From assembly GCA_031177795.1 (NCBI GenBank), contig JAPSKG010000134.1:1-6459 (forward strand): 6,459 nucleotides of DNA, in the 5' to 3' direction. Under the pieces are notes generated by a model that saw only the letters and a program-made list of their open reading frames with translations, made no database searches and was not told where the DNA came from. Both the position numbers and the translations under genes were made by a program. Shown in pieces: positions 1 through 5,255 of the stretch (position 1 is its first letter; every line of letters starts with the position of its first letter). The DNA is from Domibacillus sp. GTDB lineage: Bacteria > Bacillota > Bacilli > Bacillales > Domibacillaceae.

Positions 1-25
1 CTTTTTCTTTGGACCGGTCTGTCAA
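1..25 (-). CDS. Probable 5' end of a leftward gene downstream of tctC (partial)
   Basis: Only the first eight codons lie in the window, read leftward from a TTG start at 25-23, giving (M)TDRSKEK. The start is supported by a GAGGTG ribosome binding site (complement of 32-37) six bases upstream and an open frame to the edge. It begins 26 bases after the tctC stop with no terminator between, so it would be co-transcribed with tctC. A GTG at 34-32 is in frame, but it overlaps the ribosome binding site and is less likely. The fragment is too short to identify the product. It could be an enzyme or regulator for the imported carboxylate, but nothing here shows that. Confidence 0.42.
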
Positions 26-51
26 CTTGTTCACCTCACACATTAATAAAG

Positions 52-1089
52 TTATTTGTGCATATTCAATGATTTAAGAATTTCTCCTACAAGTACTTCT
101 TGTTCCTCCAGGAAAGCTGTAAACTCCTTGGAATCTTTATACCCATTTTCCCAGCCATTTGTTTTAAGCACTTCTTGCCATTCTTTTGTTTGAGTCATTT
201 CTGCAAGAGTTTTATTCCAGTAATCTACTGCGTAATCAGGCATGTTTTTTGGACCGAATAGCCCGCGCCAAATTGTAAATTCTGCATCAATGCCTTCTTC
301 TTTGTAAGTAGGAATATCCGCAAAGTTTCCTTCTAGCCTTTCTGGAGAAGATACACCGAGAACGCGAATTTTTCCTGCTTTTAAATATTCGCCTGTCCCA
401 GAAATATCTGTTGCCAGCACATCGGCATTTCCGCCGATCAAAGCAGTCATAGCTTCTCCACCGCCATCATAAGAAACATACTTGATTTTGCTGGCATCCA
501 CACCTGCTTTTACAGCCGGAAGCATTGCCACCAGGTGGTCCTGTGAGCCAGGTGAAGAGCCGCCAGCTAACGTAAGGCTTTCCGGTTTGTTTTTTAAATC
601 TTTAAAAAGTGATGGCAAGTCTTTATATTTTGAATTAGCTGGTACAACAATAGCACCATAGTCTTTTGTTAGCTGGGCAAGCGGTGTTAAATCGCGAAAA
701 GAGTGAGGGCTGTTTCCTTCTTTTTTCAAATTATTGATAATTAACGGAACGGACGGAAGAAACAAGCGATTCGGATCTTTTGGGTCTTGAGCAATAAAAT
801 CAGCTAACCCTACAGCCTGTCCTCCTCCAGGCTTGTTTTCAACAGTCATTGACTGCTTGTTTAAACCTGTATCACTTAAAACTTTTGTCATGGCACGGGC
901 TGTGGTATCAAGTCCGCCTCCAGCGCCCGATGGAGCATTAATAGAAATCGGTTTATCTGGATACGATAAAGCTGCTTCCTTGTTTTTTTCTCCTGATGAT
1001 CCAGATTCACTGCAAGCTGCCAAACTAAAAGCAAGTGCTCCGGCTGTTAGCAAGCCGCCCCATTTTTTCATGTTTAAAATAGACATCAT
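52..1089 (-). CDS. tctC: Tripartite tricarboxylate transporter substrate-binding lipoprotein (TctC/Bug family)
   Basis: Extracellular solute-binding subunit that captures a carboxylate (citrate-like or another organic acid) and delivers it to the TctA/TctB membrane complex. The 345-residue protein starts MMSILNMKKW, has a hydrophobic signal segment (about 11-25) and a lipobox LAAC with lipidated Cys26, as expected for a Gram-positive anchored binding protein. A Ser/Gly/Glu/Lys-rich linker follows. Bug-family marks are YPDKPISI (43-50), the ligand loop SGAGGGLDTTARA (54-66), VENKPGGG (83-90), DLTPLAQL (133-140) and SYDGGGEAMTALIGG (206-220). The start at 1089 is chosen because the complement of AAGGGGGC lies five bases upstream. 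A second ATG at 1086 is also possible. The open frame extends to 1212, but only through the intergenic palindrome and without a ribosome binding site. Length is normal for the family. The gene is transcribed away from tctB-tctA and has its own cre site. The substrate cannot be read from sequence. Confidence 0.95.
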   Translation of the reverse strand: MMSILNMKKWGGLLTAGALAFSLAACSESGSSGEKNKEAALSYPDKPISINAPSGAGGGLDTTARAMTKVLSDTGLNKQSMTVENKPGGGQAVGLADFIAQDPKDPNRLFLPSVPLIINNLKKEGNSPHSFRDLTPLAQLTKDYGAIVVPANSKYKDLPSLFKDLKNKPESLTLAGGSSPGSQDHLVAMLPAVKAGVDASKIKYVSYDGGGEAMTALIGGNADVLATDISGTGEYLKAGKIRVLGVSSPERLEGNFADIPTYKEEGIDAEFTIWRGLFGPKNMPDYAVDYWNKTLAEMTQTKEWQEVLKTNGWENGYKDSKEFTAFLEEQEVLVGEILKSLNMHK

Positions 1090-1106
1090 TTTTGCCCCCT
1101 TTTTTA

Positions 1107-1120
1107 TGTTAGCGCTTTCA
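1107..1120 (-). promoter_or_regulatory. cre site (CcpA operator) in front of tctC
   Basis: The minus strand reads TGAAAGCGCTAACA, matching the Bacillus cre consensus TGWAARCGYTWNCW at all 14 positions. It lies 17 bases upstream of the tctC start codon, between the candidate -10 element and the ribosome binding site. At that place bound CcpA, together with Ser-phosphorylated HPr or Crh, would be expected to block transcription. The match is seen directly; binding is inferred. Confidence 0.82.
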
Positions 1121-1126
1121 GATTGA

Positions 1127-1154
1127 ATCGTAACACTTAAGTAATGAGCTGCAA
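1127..1154 (-). promoter_or_regulatory. Candidate sigma-A promoter for tctC
   Basis: On the minus strand TTGCAG (complement of 1149-1154) and TACGAT (complement of 1127-1132) are separated by 16 bases, a weak but possible -35/-10 pair. Transcription would begin near 1120, at the edge of the cre site, which is a usual repressing position. The -35 matches consensus at only three of six bases, so the placement is uncertain. Confidence 0.3.
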
Positions 1155-1188
1155 ATATTATGTTCATACAACTTATAAAAGGTATTTT

Positions 1189-1234
1189 TTTAATAAAGAT
1201 CATATTTTTCATGAAAAATATGATCTTTATTAAA
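1189..1234. repeat. Perfect 46-base palindrome in the divergent tct control region
   Basis: Two 23-base arms are perfectly complementary with no spacer, centred on CATG at 1210-1213. The outermost pair is T1189-A1234, and the next outward pair (T1188/G1235) fails. The content is AT-rich, with a GATCATA block inside each arm. It lies upstream of both predicted promoters, almost at the middle of the intergenic region, so a shared operator for a dimeric regulator or a cruciform-forming element is plausible. It is unlikely to be a terminator, because no run of T follows directly on either strand. Because of the palindrome, both strands encode MKNMIFIK there, which falsely lengthens the open frames of tctC and tctB. 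Confidence 0.9.
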
Positions 1235-1268
1235 GTTATGTTTTTAAACTTTTTTCTTTTTCATTTGC

Positions 1269-1297
1269 TTGTTAGGCTTTTAGAAAGCGTTTACATA
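1269..1297 (+). promoter_or_regulatory. Candidate sigma-A promoter for tctB-tctA-hpr
   Basis: TTGTTA (1269-1274) and TACATA (1292-1297) are 17 bases apart. The -35 matches four of six consensus bases and the -10 only three of six, so this is tentative. If right, the cre at 1282-1295 overlaps the -10 element and CcpA would compete directly with RNA polymerase. Confidence 0.33.
1282..1295 (-). promoter_or_regulatory. cre site (CcpA operator) in front of tctB
   Basis: The plus strand reads AGAAAGCGTTTACA. Its complement TGTAAACGCTTTCT matches TGWAARCGYTWNCW at all 14 positions, while the plus orientation matches 13. The site ends 32 bases before the tctB start codon and overlaps the candidate promoter. 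It implies glucose-type repression of the membrane subunits and of the HPr-like gene downstream. Confidence 0.82.
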
Positions 1298-1327
1298 AAA
1301 GGGCTTGGAATTTTCGGAGGTGAAAAA

Positions 1328-1774
1328 ATGAGTAAAACGTTTGATCGTTACACGGGAATTGTTTTTCTTTTAATTGGAGTTTTTTTTATTGTTGAAAGCA
1401 GAAAAATCGCAGCCAGTGCGTACGGGAGTAGTGTAGGACCTGATATTTTTCCTATAGTGCTGGGAATTTTGCTTGTTTTGCTAAGCATCAAGCTTTTAAC
1501 AGAAACATTAAAGTACAGAAGAGAAAAAGCAGAAAAGGAAAAAGTAGATTACAAGCAATTTGGTATTATTTTTGTTTCAGCTGTGTTATATGTGGCTTTG
1601 CTTGAGCCGCTTGGTTATGTAATAACAACTTTTTTCTTTTTGCTTGTTGGGTTTCAAGTAATTGAAAAAGGCAGCTGGTTAAAATCAGTTATAATCGCAG
1701 CAGCTTTTTCAGCTGGAGTTTATTTTATTTTCGTTCAGCTGCTGCAAGGGTCTTTACCCGGATTCCCCATTTGA
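1328..1774 (+). CDS. tctB: Tripartite tricarboxylate transporter small membrane subunit TctB
   Basis: Small integral membrane subunit of the TTT family secondary transporter, working with TctA in the cytoplasmic membrane. The 148-residue protein has about four membrane segments: roughly 8-25, 40-58, a long hydrophobic stretch at 78-108, and 117-139. A charged cytoplasmic linker rich in Lys and Glu (62-75) lies in the middle. Family marks are GPDIFPIVLG (38-47) and the C-terminal LLQGSLPGFPI, which resembles the usual LP-containing TctB end. The start at 1328 is chosen because GGAGGTG lies five bases upstream. The upstream open frame from 1160 runs through the palindrome and has no ribosome binding site. 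Size is typical. The gene leads a tctB-tctA-hpr operon, and tctA begins 20 bases after its stop. Confidence 0.9.
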   Translation: MSKTFDRYTGIVFLLIGVFFIVESRKIAASAYGSSVGPDIFPIVLGILLVLLSIKLLTETLKYRREKAEKEKVDYKQFGIIFVSAVLYVALLEPLGYVITTFFFLLVGFQVIEKGSWLKSVIIAAAFSAGVYFIFVQLLQGSLPGFPI

Positions 1775-1794
1775 TCAGAATTGGAGATGAAAAA

Positions 1795-3321
1795 ATGAAT
1801 ACATTAGAATTTCTATTAAATGGATTTAGTGTAGCGTTACAATGGCAAAATTTATTATTTGCGTTTTTTGGAGTTTTAATTGGTACTGCAGTAGGCGTAC
1901 TTCCAGGCATTGGCCCAATGAGTGGAGTAGCATTGCTTATTCCGATTACTGCTACGTTAACCTCAGGACTTGATCCGCAAAGTGCTGCAGCAAGCGCTAT
2001 TATTTTGCTGGCAGGTGTTTATTATGGTGCAATGTATGGCGGGTCAACCACTTCCATTTTATTAAATACACCAGGCGAATCTTCATCAGTGGTCACGGCA
2101 CTTGATGGATATCAAATGGCTAAACAGGGCAGAGCAGGCGCTGCACTATCTATATCAGCCATCGGTTCTTTTGTGGCGGGCATCGTTTCGCTAATAGGGC
2201 TGACATTGCTGGCGAAACCATTGTCTGCTTTAGCTCTTTCATTTGGCCCTGCAGAATACTTTTCGTTAATGCTGCTTGGGCTTTGCGCGGTTAGCGGCCT
2301 GGCGGGAAATTCCATTACCAAAGCAATGATCATGACCGTTTTTGGACTGCTGCTTGCAACAATTGGCATGGACAATGTCTCGGGTGTTTCCCGGTTTACT
2401 TACAACAATGCTAATTTGTATTCAGGGCTTGAATTTTTAACGGTAGCAGTCGGGCTTTTTGCGCTTGGCGAAGTTTTTCGCACAATTATTGACCGCGACA
2501 AAGAAAACAGCAATGTAACGAAAGTAGGAAAAATTCTCCCGACAAAACAAGATATGAAGGACAGTACAGCTCCTATTGTACGAGGCTCATTGCTCGGGTT
2601 TTTTATCGGAGTTCTGCCGGGTGCCGGAGCAACATTGGCTTCCTTTTTTTCTTATATAGCTGAGAAAAAATTAAGCAAAAATCCAGAAAAATTCGGCCGG
2701 GGGGCGATTGAAGGAGTGGCAGCGCCTGAATCTGCAAACAACGGGGCATCGGGAGGCGCTATGATTCCTCTTTTAACAATGGGAATTCCAGGGTCAGGCA
2801 CAACAGCCATTTTAATGGGGGCGCTTATTATGTATAACGTCCAGCCAGGCCCGCTTTTGTTTACAGACCATCCGCAGGTTGCCTGGGGACTGATTGCCAG
2901 CATGTTTATTGGAAACCTTATGCTTCTTGTATTAAATATGCCGCTTGTTAAAGTGTTTGCAAAAGTGATTGAAACACCTGCTAAATACTTGCTGCCTATT
3001 ATCATTGCTATTTCAATATTTGGTGTGTATGCGGTTCAATTCAATACGTTTGATTTAGCGCTGCTGCTTATTTGCGGGCTGCTTGGCTATGCTTTATCCA
3101 AACATGACTATCCGGTTGCTCCGCTTGTGCTTGCGCTTGTGCTTGGCCCGATGATTGAAAACAATATGCGGCGGGCTTTAACAGCTTCGAACGGTGACTT
3201 TTCAGTGTTTCTTACAAGCCCGGTTTCACTGATCTTTTTAATTATCGCCTTGTTATGGATTGGCATTCCGCTTTTAATGAAAATGAAAGGGCGCAGTGTT
3301 CTTGTAAATGAAGAAGGATAA
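1795..3321 (+). CDS. tctA: Tripartite tricarboxylate transporter large membrane subunit TctA
   Basis: Large membrane subunit that forms the transport path of the TTT system and moves the carboxylate delivered by TctC, probably driven by an ion gradient as known for the family. It is 508 residues with about a dozen hydrophobic segments and is full length. The family's internal duplication is visible: VLPGIGP (35-41) is echoed by VLPGAGA (273-279), and YGGSTTSIL plus NTPGE (81-95) by GIPGSGTTAIL (330-340). PESANNGASGGA (311-322) is also characteristic. The start at 1795 is preferred: GGAG lies eight bases upstream, whereas the in-frame TTG at 1771, overlapping the tctB stop, has no ribosome binding site. 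An HPr-family gene follows 17 bases after the stop. The substrate cannot be told; citrate, other tricarboxylates or unrelated organic acids are all possible. Confidence 0.96.
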   Translation: MNTLEFLLNGFSVALQWQNLLFAFFGVLIGTAVGVLPGIGPMSGVALLIPITATLTSGLDPQSAAASAIILLAGVYYGAMYGGSTTSILLNTPGESSSVVTALDGYQMAKQGRAGAALSISAIGSFVAGIVSLIGLTLLAKPLSALALSFGPAEYFSLMLLGLCAVSGLAGNSITKAMIMTVFGLLLATIGMDNVSGVSRFTYNNANLYSGLEFLTVAVGLFALGEVFRTIIDRDKENSNVTKVGKILPTKQDMKDSTAPIVRGSLLGFFIGVLPGAGATLASFFSYIAEKKLSKNPEKFGRGAIEGVAAPESANNGASGGAMIPLLTMGIPGSGTTAILMGALIMYNVQPGPLLFTDHPQVAWGLIASMFIGNLMLLVLNMPLVKVFAKVIETPAKYLLPIIIAISIFGVYAVQFNTFDLALLLICGLLGYALSKHDYPVAPLVLALVLGPMIENNMRRALTASNGDFSVFLTSPVSLIFLIIALLWIGIPLLMKMKGRSVLVNEEG

Positions 3322-3338
3322 AAATGCGGGGTGAAAAA

Positions 3339-3593
3339 ATGGATATCAGCCATACATTTGCACGTCTGGTTGTGGAACTTAATAAAACAGCACAGCCGTT
3401 TCAGTCAAGTATTGTACTAAAAACAAATAATAGAAGCATTGATGTAAAAAGTATTCTTGGCTTAACCAGCATCGTTCTTCAGTCAAATAAATTTGAGCTG
3501 GAAATTTACGGGCCAGATGAAGAAAAAGCAAAAAAAGAGATGGCTGCTGTTTTTCATAAATTCCATCTTCCAGTAAAAGTGAATTATCAATAA
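3339..3593 (+). CDS. HPr-family protein lacking the catalytic histidine (Crh-like)
   Basis: An 84-residue protein that aligns with Bacillus HPr without gaps from the active-site region to Ser46. FARLVVELNKTA (7-18) lies over HARPATVLVQTA, and VKSILGLTS (36-44) over LKSIMGVMS. The regulatory serine (Ser46 in HPr, here Ser38) and its KSI-x-G context are kept, as is Arg17 (Arg9). Phe7 replaces His15 and Leu10 replaces Pro18, so PEP-dependent phosphotransfer should be impossible. A His at position 5 is two residues out of register. Crh of B. subtilis likewise lacks His15 and acts only in catabolite repression, through Ser phosphorylation by HprK and binding to CcpA. The start at 3339 is set by GGGGTG five bases upstream, the same layout as tctB. 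It is the last gene of the tct operon, with a terminator after it. That it serves as a local co-repressor is inference; a diverged, non-signalling HPr fold is the alternative. Confidence 0.82.
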   Translation: MDISHTFARLVVELNKTAQPFQSSIVLKTNNRSIDVKSILGLTSIVLQSNKFELEIYGPDEEKAKKEMAAVFHKFHLPVKVNYQ

Positions 3594-3633
3594 AAAGGTA
3601 AGGTGCTGAAACGCAAGCTTTTCTTAATCTATT

Positions 3634-3667
3634 AAAAAACACCCTGTATGCAAAAGGGTGTTTTTTT
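3634..3667 (+). terminator. Rho-independent terminator of the tctB-tctA-hpr operon
   Basis: A 12-base-pair perfect stem (3634-3645 with 3655-3666) has the GC-rich core CACCCT/AGGGTG and a nine-base loop, and its 3' arm runs into seven T (3661-3667). It begins 40 bases after the stop of the HPr-like gene. The A-run on the left arm means it might also work for leftward transcripts. Confidence 0.9.
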
Positions 3668-3826
3668 GACTTTCTGCTGCAGTCAATAAAGAAAAATAAC
3701 GGGGAAACTGGCTCGTTAAAAAATTGGAACTAACTTTAAAAGAAACATCAAAAAGTGAACTCCTGTTTTCTGACAGTTTATTTTTGAATAGATCATAAAG
3801 AAAAACGATTAATCGCATTAAATGTT

Positions 3827-3855
3827 TTTATTAAAGCTTTTTTATAGCGTATAAT
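3827..3855 (+). promoter_or_regulatory. Candidate promoter for the Asp-box protein gene
   Basis: A perfect -10 element TATAAT lies at 3850-3855. The best-spaced -35 (3827-3832, TTTATT, 17 bases away) is poor. The start codon at 3942 would leave a leader of about 80 bases. The preceding terminator makes an independent promoter here likely. Confidence 0.45.
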
Positions 3856-3941
3856 CAGTTTTGATGTTTGAATAGTTAGGTCTTAAGGCGAACAGACGAA
3901 AATTGTTTAAAAACAAAAATGAAAATAAAAAGGAGCTACAT

Positions 3942-4883
3942 ATGGCTAAGAAACCAGGAAAATCAAAAAAAAGCCCCATGGTCATAGCAGCTGTTATTGC
4001 TGCTTTTATTGCAGTAATGGCGGCGGGAATCTTTTATCTTAACAAAAATACCGGCAATGCTGTTCGTTTCGATCACATTCATGGAATGGGTTATACGGCA
4101 GATGGGGAAATGTTGCTTGTTCCAGCTCACGACGGGCTGCGAATCTATGAAGAAGGGACCTGGAGAAAAGCTGAGACAGAGCCGCACGATTATATGGGCT
4201 TTTCAATGACAGACGATGGATTTTACAGCAGTGGGCATCCGGCGCCGGGAAGTGACTTAAAAAACCCGATGGGCATTGTGAAAAGTGACAACCTTGGTTC
4301 TGAAATTGAACCATTAGCGTTATACGGGGAAATTGATTTTCATGGAATGGCGGCAGGTTATCATTCAAAAGCCATTTATTTAATGAACCCGCAGCCTAAT
4401 TCTGTTATGAAATCTGCAGGCTTGTTTTTTTCAACCGATGAAGCAAAAAGCTGGAAAAGCAGTAAAGCGCAAAACGTAACAGGCTCTGCTTCTGCCATTG
4501 CGGTTCACCCAAATAATAAAAAAATGATGGCGCTTGGCACAGATCAGGGGGCTTTTTTATCTGCTGACAGCGGAAATACGTTCCAACAAGTTTCTCGGGA
4601 TCCAGTGTCTGCTTTATCTTTTACATTTAATGAAAAACTACTAATCGGCTCATTTGGGGAAAAAACAGCCCTGGCCGCTTTGGATATAAATTCACTTAAA
4701 TCAAACAACCTTTCGATTCCATCTTTAAATAAAGAAGAAGCTATTACCTTTATTGCCGTCAATCCGAAAAAAGCGGAGGCTATGGCATTTTCAACAAGTG
4801 AAAACAATTTGTTTCAAAGCAAGGATGAAGGAAATAACTGGGCGGCAATTGTGGAAAACGGTACAGGTGTAATAAAAAAATAA
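3942..4883 (+). CDS. Membrane-anchored Asp-box (BNR-like) beta-propeller protein, F510_1955 glycosylhydrolase-like family
   Basis: The 313-residue protein has a Lys-rich N-terminus (1-10), one hydrophobic segment (13-33) acting as a signal anchor, and an extracytoplasmic domain. The domain opens with FDHIHGMGY (43-51) and later PAHDGL (61-66), which I recognise from the family named F510_1955 glycosylhydrolase. Three Asp-box-like motifs (S-x-D-x-G-x-T/N-W/F) are seen: STDEAKSW (164-171), SADSGNTF (207-214) and SKDEGNNW (293-300), pointing to a sialidase/sortilin-type beta-propeller. These motifs are structural and do not prove hydrolase activity; no catalytic residues can be assigned. There is no lipobox Cys. 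The start at 3942 has AAGGAG six bases upstream; an in-frame TTG-led extension from 3903 lacks one. A terminator follows in the next spacer, so it is probably monocistronic. The substrate is unknown. Confidence 0.75.
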   Translation: MAKKPGKSKKSPMVIAAVIAAFIAVMAAGIFYLNKNTGNAVRFDHIHGMGYTADGEMLLVPAHDGLRIYEEGTWRKAETEPHDYMGFSMTDDGFYSSGHPAPGSDLKNPMGIVKSDNLGSEIEPLALYGEIDFHGMAAGYHSKAIYLMNPQPNSVMKSAGLFFSTDEAKSWKSSKAQNVTGSASAIAVHPNNKKMMALGTDQGAFLSADSGNTFQQVSRDPVSALSFTFNEKLLIGSFGEKTALAALDINSLKSNNLSIPSLNKEEAITFIAVNPKKAEAMAFSTSENNLFQSKDEGNNWAAIVENGTGVIKK

Positions 4884-5014
4884 GTGTGTTGCATAATGCG
4901 CCTGACAGATTATCCACGCTTTACGGCTGGCCGCTCATGTAAAGAAAAAGCATTTATAAAAAAGATGGTTGAACGATATCCTTATTTTTAAAAAGAAAAG
5001 CTATATTTTATTGT

Positions 5015-5047
5015 AAAGGCATTTTCTGACGGGAAGATGCCTTTTTT
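5015..5047 (+). terminator. Probable rho-independent terminator after the Asp-box protein gene
   Basis: AAAGGCAT (5015-5022) pairs with ATGCCTTT (5037-5044). The stem continues inward through one G-T pair to 12 base pairs (5015-5026 with 5033-5044) around a six-base loop, with T continuing to 5047. It lies about 130 bases after the stop codon, rather far, but no better candidate lies between. Confidence 0.75.
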
Positions 5048-5058
5048 CATTTGAGAAT

Positions 5059-5093
5059 TTCCCGGTATGATTCTTTTTTTAAAAAAACGGGAA
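5059..5093. repeat. Inverted repeat with a T/A-tract loop upstream of the permease
   Basis: TTCCCG (5059-5064) and CGGGAA (5088-5093) form six-base arms around 23 bases that end in a T7-A7 tract (5074-5087). It may be an operator, or a second weak hairpin after the terminator. The arms are short, so chance is possible. Confidence 0.35.
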
Positions 5094-5255
5094 GCTTCAC
5101 GAGTTATATAAAACAATTATTTACCGGCTTTACTAGAAAAGCTAGACGCTTAGAAGTTCTTCTATTTTCCTTTTTTCCGTCATAAGATAACCTACATTTG
5201 TCGTTTTCTCTATTAGTTCATGGGAAGCACAAACGGATAAGGAATGGAGGACTAT

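Larger units (their letters stand above)
1090..1327. promoter_or_regulatory. Divergent control region between tctC and tctBA-hpr
   Basis: These 238 bases separate the two start codons and carry the control sites for both transcripts. From left to right: the tctC ribosome binding site, a perfect cre (1107-1120), a candidate leftward promoter (about 1127-1154), a perfect 46-base palindrome (1189-1234), a T-rich tract (about 1240-1266), a candidate rightward promoter (1269-1297), a second cre (1282-1295) and the tctB ribosome binding site GGAGGTG (1316-1322). The palindrome centre (between 1211 and 1212) lies about 3 bases from the midpoint of the two start codons. No tRNA, riboswitch or small ORF was recognised here. 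Confidence 0.85.
3594..3941. other. Gene-free spacer between the hpr-like gene and the Asp-box protein gene
   Basis: This 348-base stretch holds the terminator of the tct operon (3634-3667) at its left and a candidate promoter (3827-3855) with a leader at its right. The roughly 160 bases between are AT-rich. A leftward open frame there (3624-3818) has no ribosome binding site and runs across the terminator, so it is not called. No RNA gene or cre site was recognised. Confidence 0.7.
4884..5255. other. Gene-free spacer upstream of the permease gene
   Basis: This 372-base AT-rich stretch contains a terminator hairpin (5015-5047), an inverted repeat with CCCG/CGGG arms (5059-5093) and, nearer the permease, short imperfect hairpins such as CTAG-AAAA-GCTAG (about 5133-5145). 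The permease promoter must lie in the right-hand half, but no convincing -35/-10 pair stands out. I looked for a Zur-like box (TCGTAAT-N-ATTACGA) and a CsoR-like box and saw neither. No coding frame with a ribosome binding site was found before 5256. Confidence 0.65.

Noticed and set aside
43..51. TTAATAAAG also found in the arm of the central palindrome (1190-1198)
   Set aside because: A nine-base AT-rich match is expected by chance in sequence of this composition.
833..1126. Rightward open frame of 97 codons inside tctC
   Set aside because: It is a shadow of the well-supported tctC coding strand, with no ribosome binding site or recognisable product.
1189..1234. Palindrome as a bidirectional terminator
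   Set aside because: No T-run follows the arms directly on either strand, and it lies upstream of both genes rather than after one.
3624..3667. CACCC...GGGTG repeat as a CsoR-type operator
   Set aside because: The long A/T-extended stem ending in seven T right after an operon fits a rho-independent terminator much better.
3624..3818. Leftward 64-codon open frame in the spacer after the HPr-like gene
   Set aside because: It has no ribosome binding site, runs through the terminator hairpin, and its translation looks random.
5131..5152. Possible cre site near GCTAGACGCTTAGA before the permease
   Set aside because: It matches only about 10 of 14 consensus positions, unlike the two perfect sites at the tct locus.
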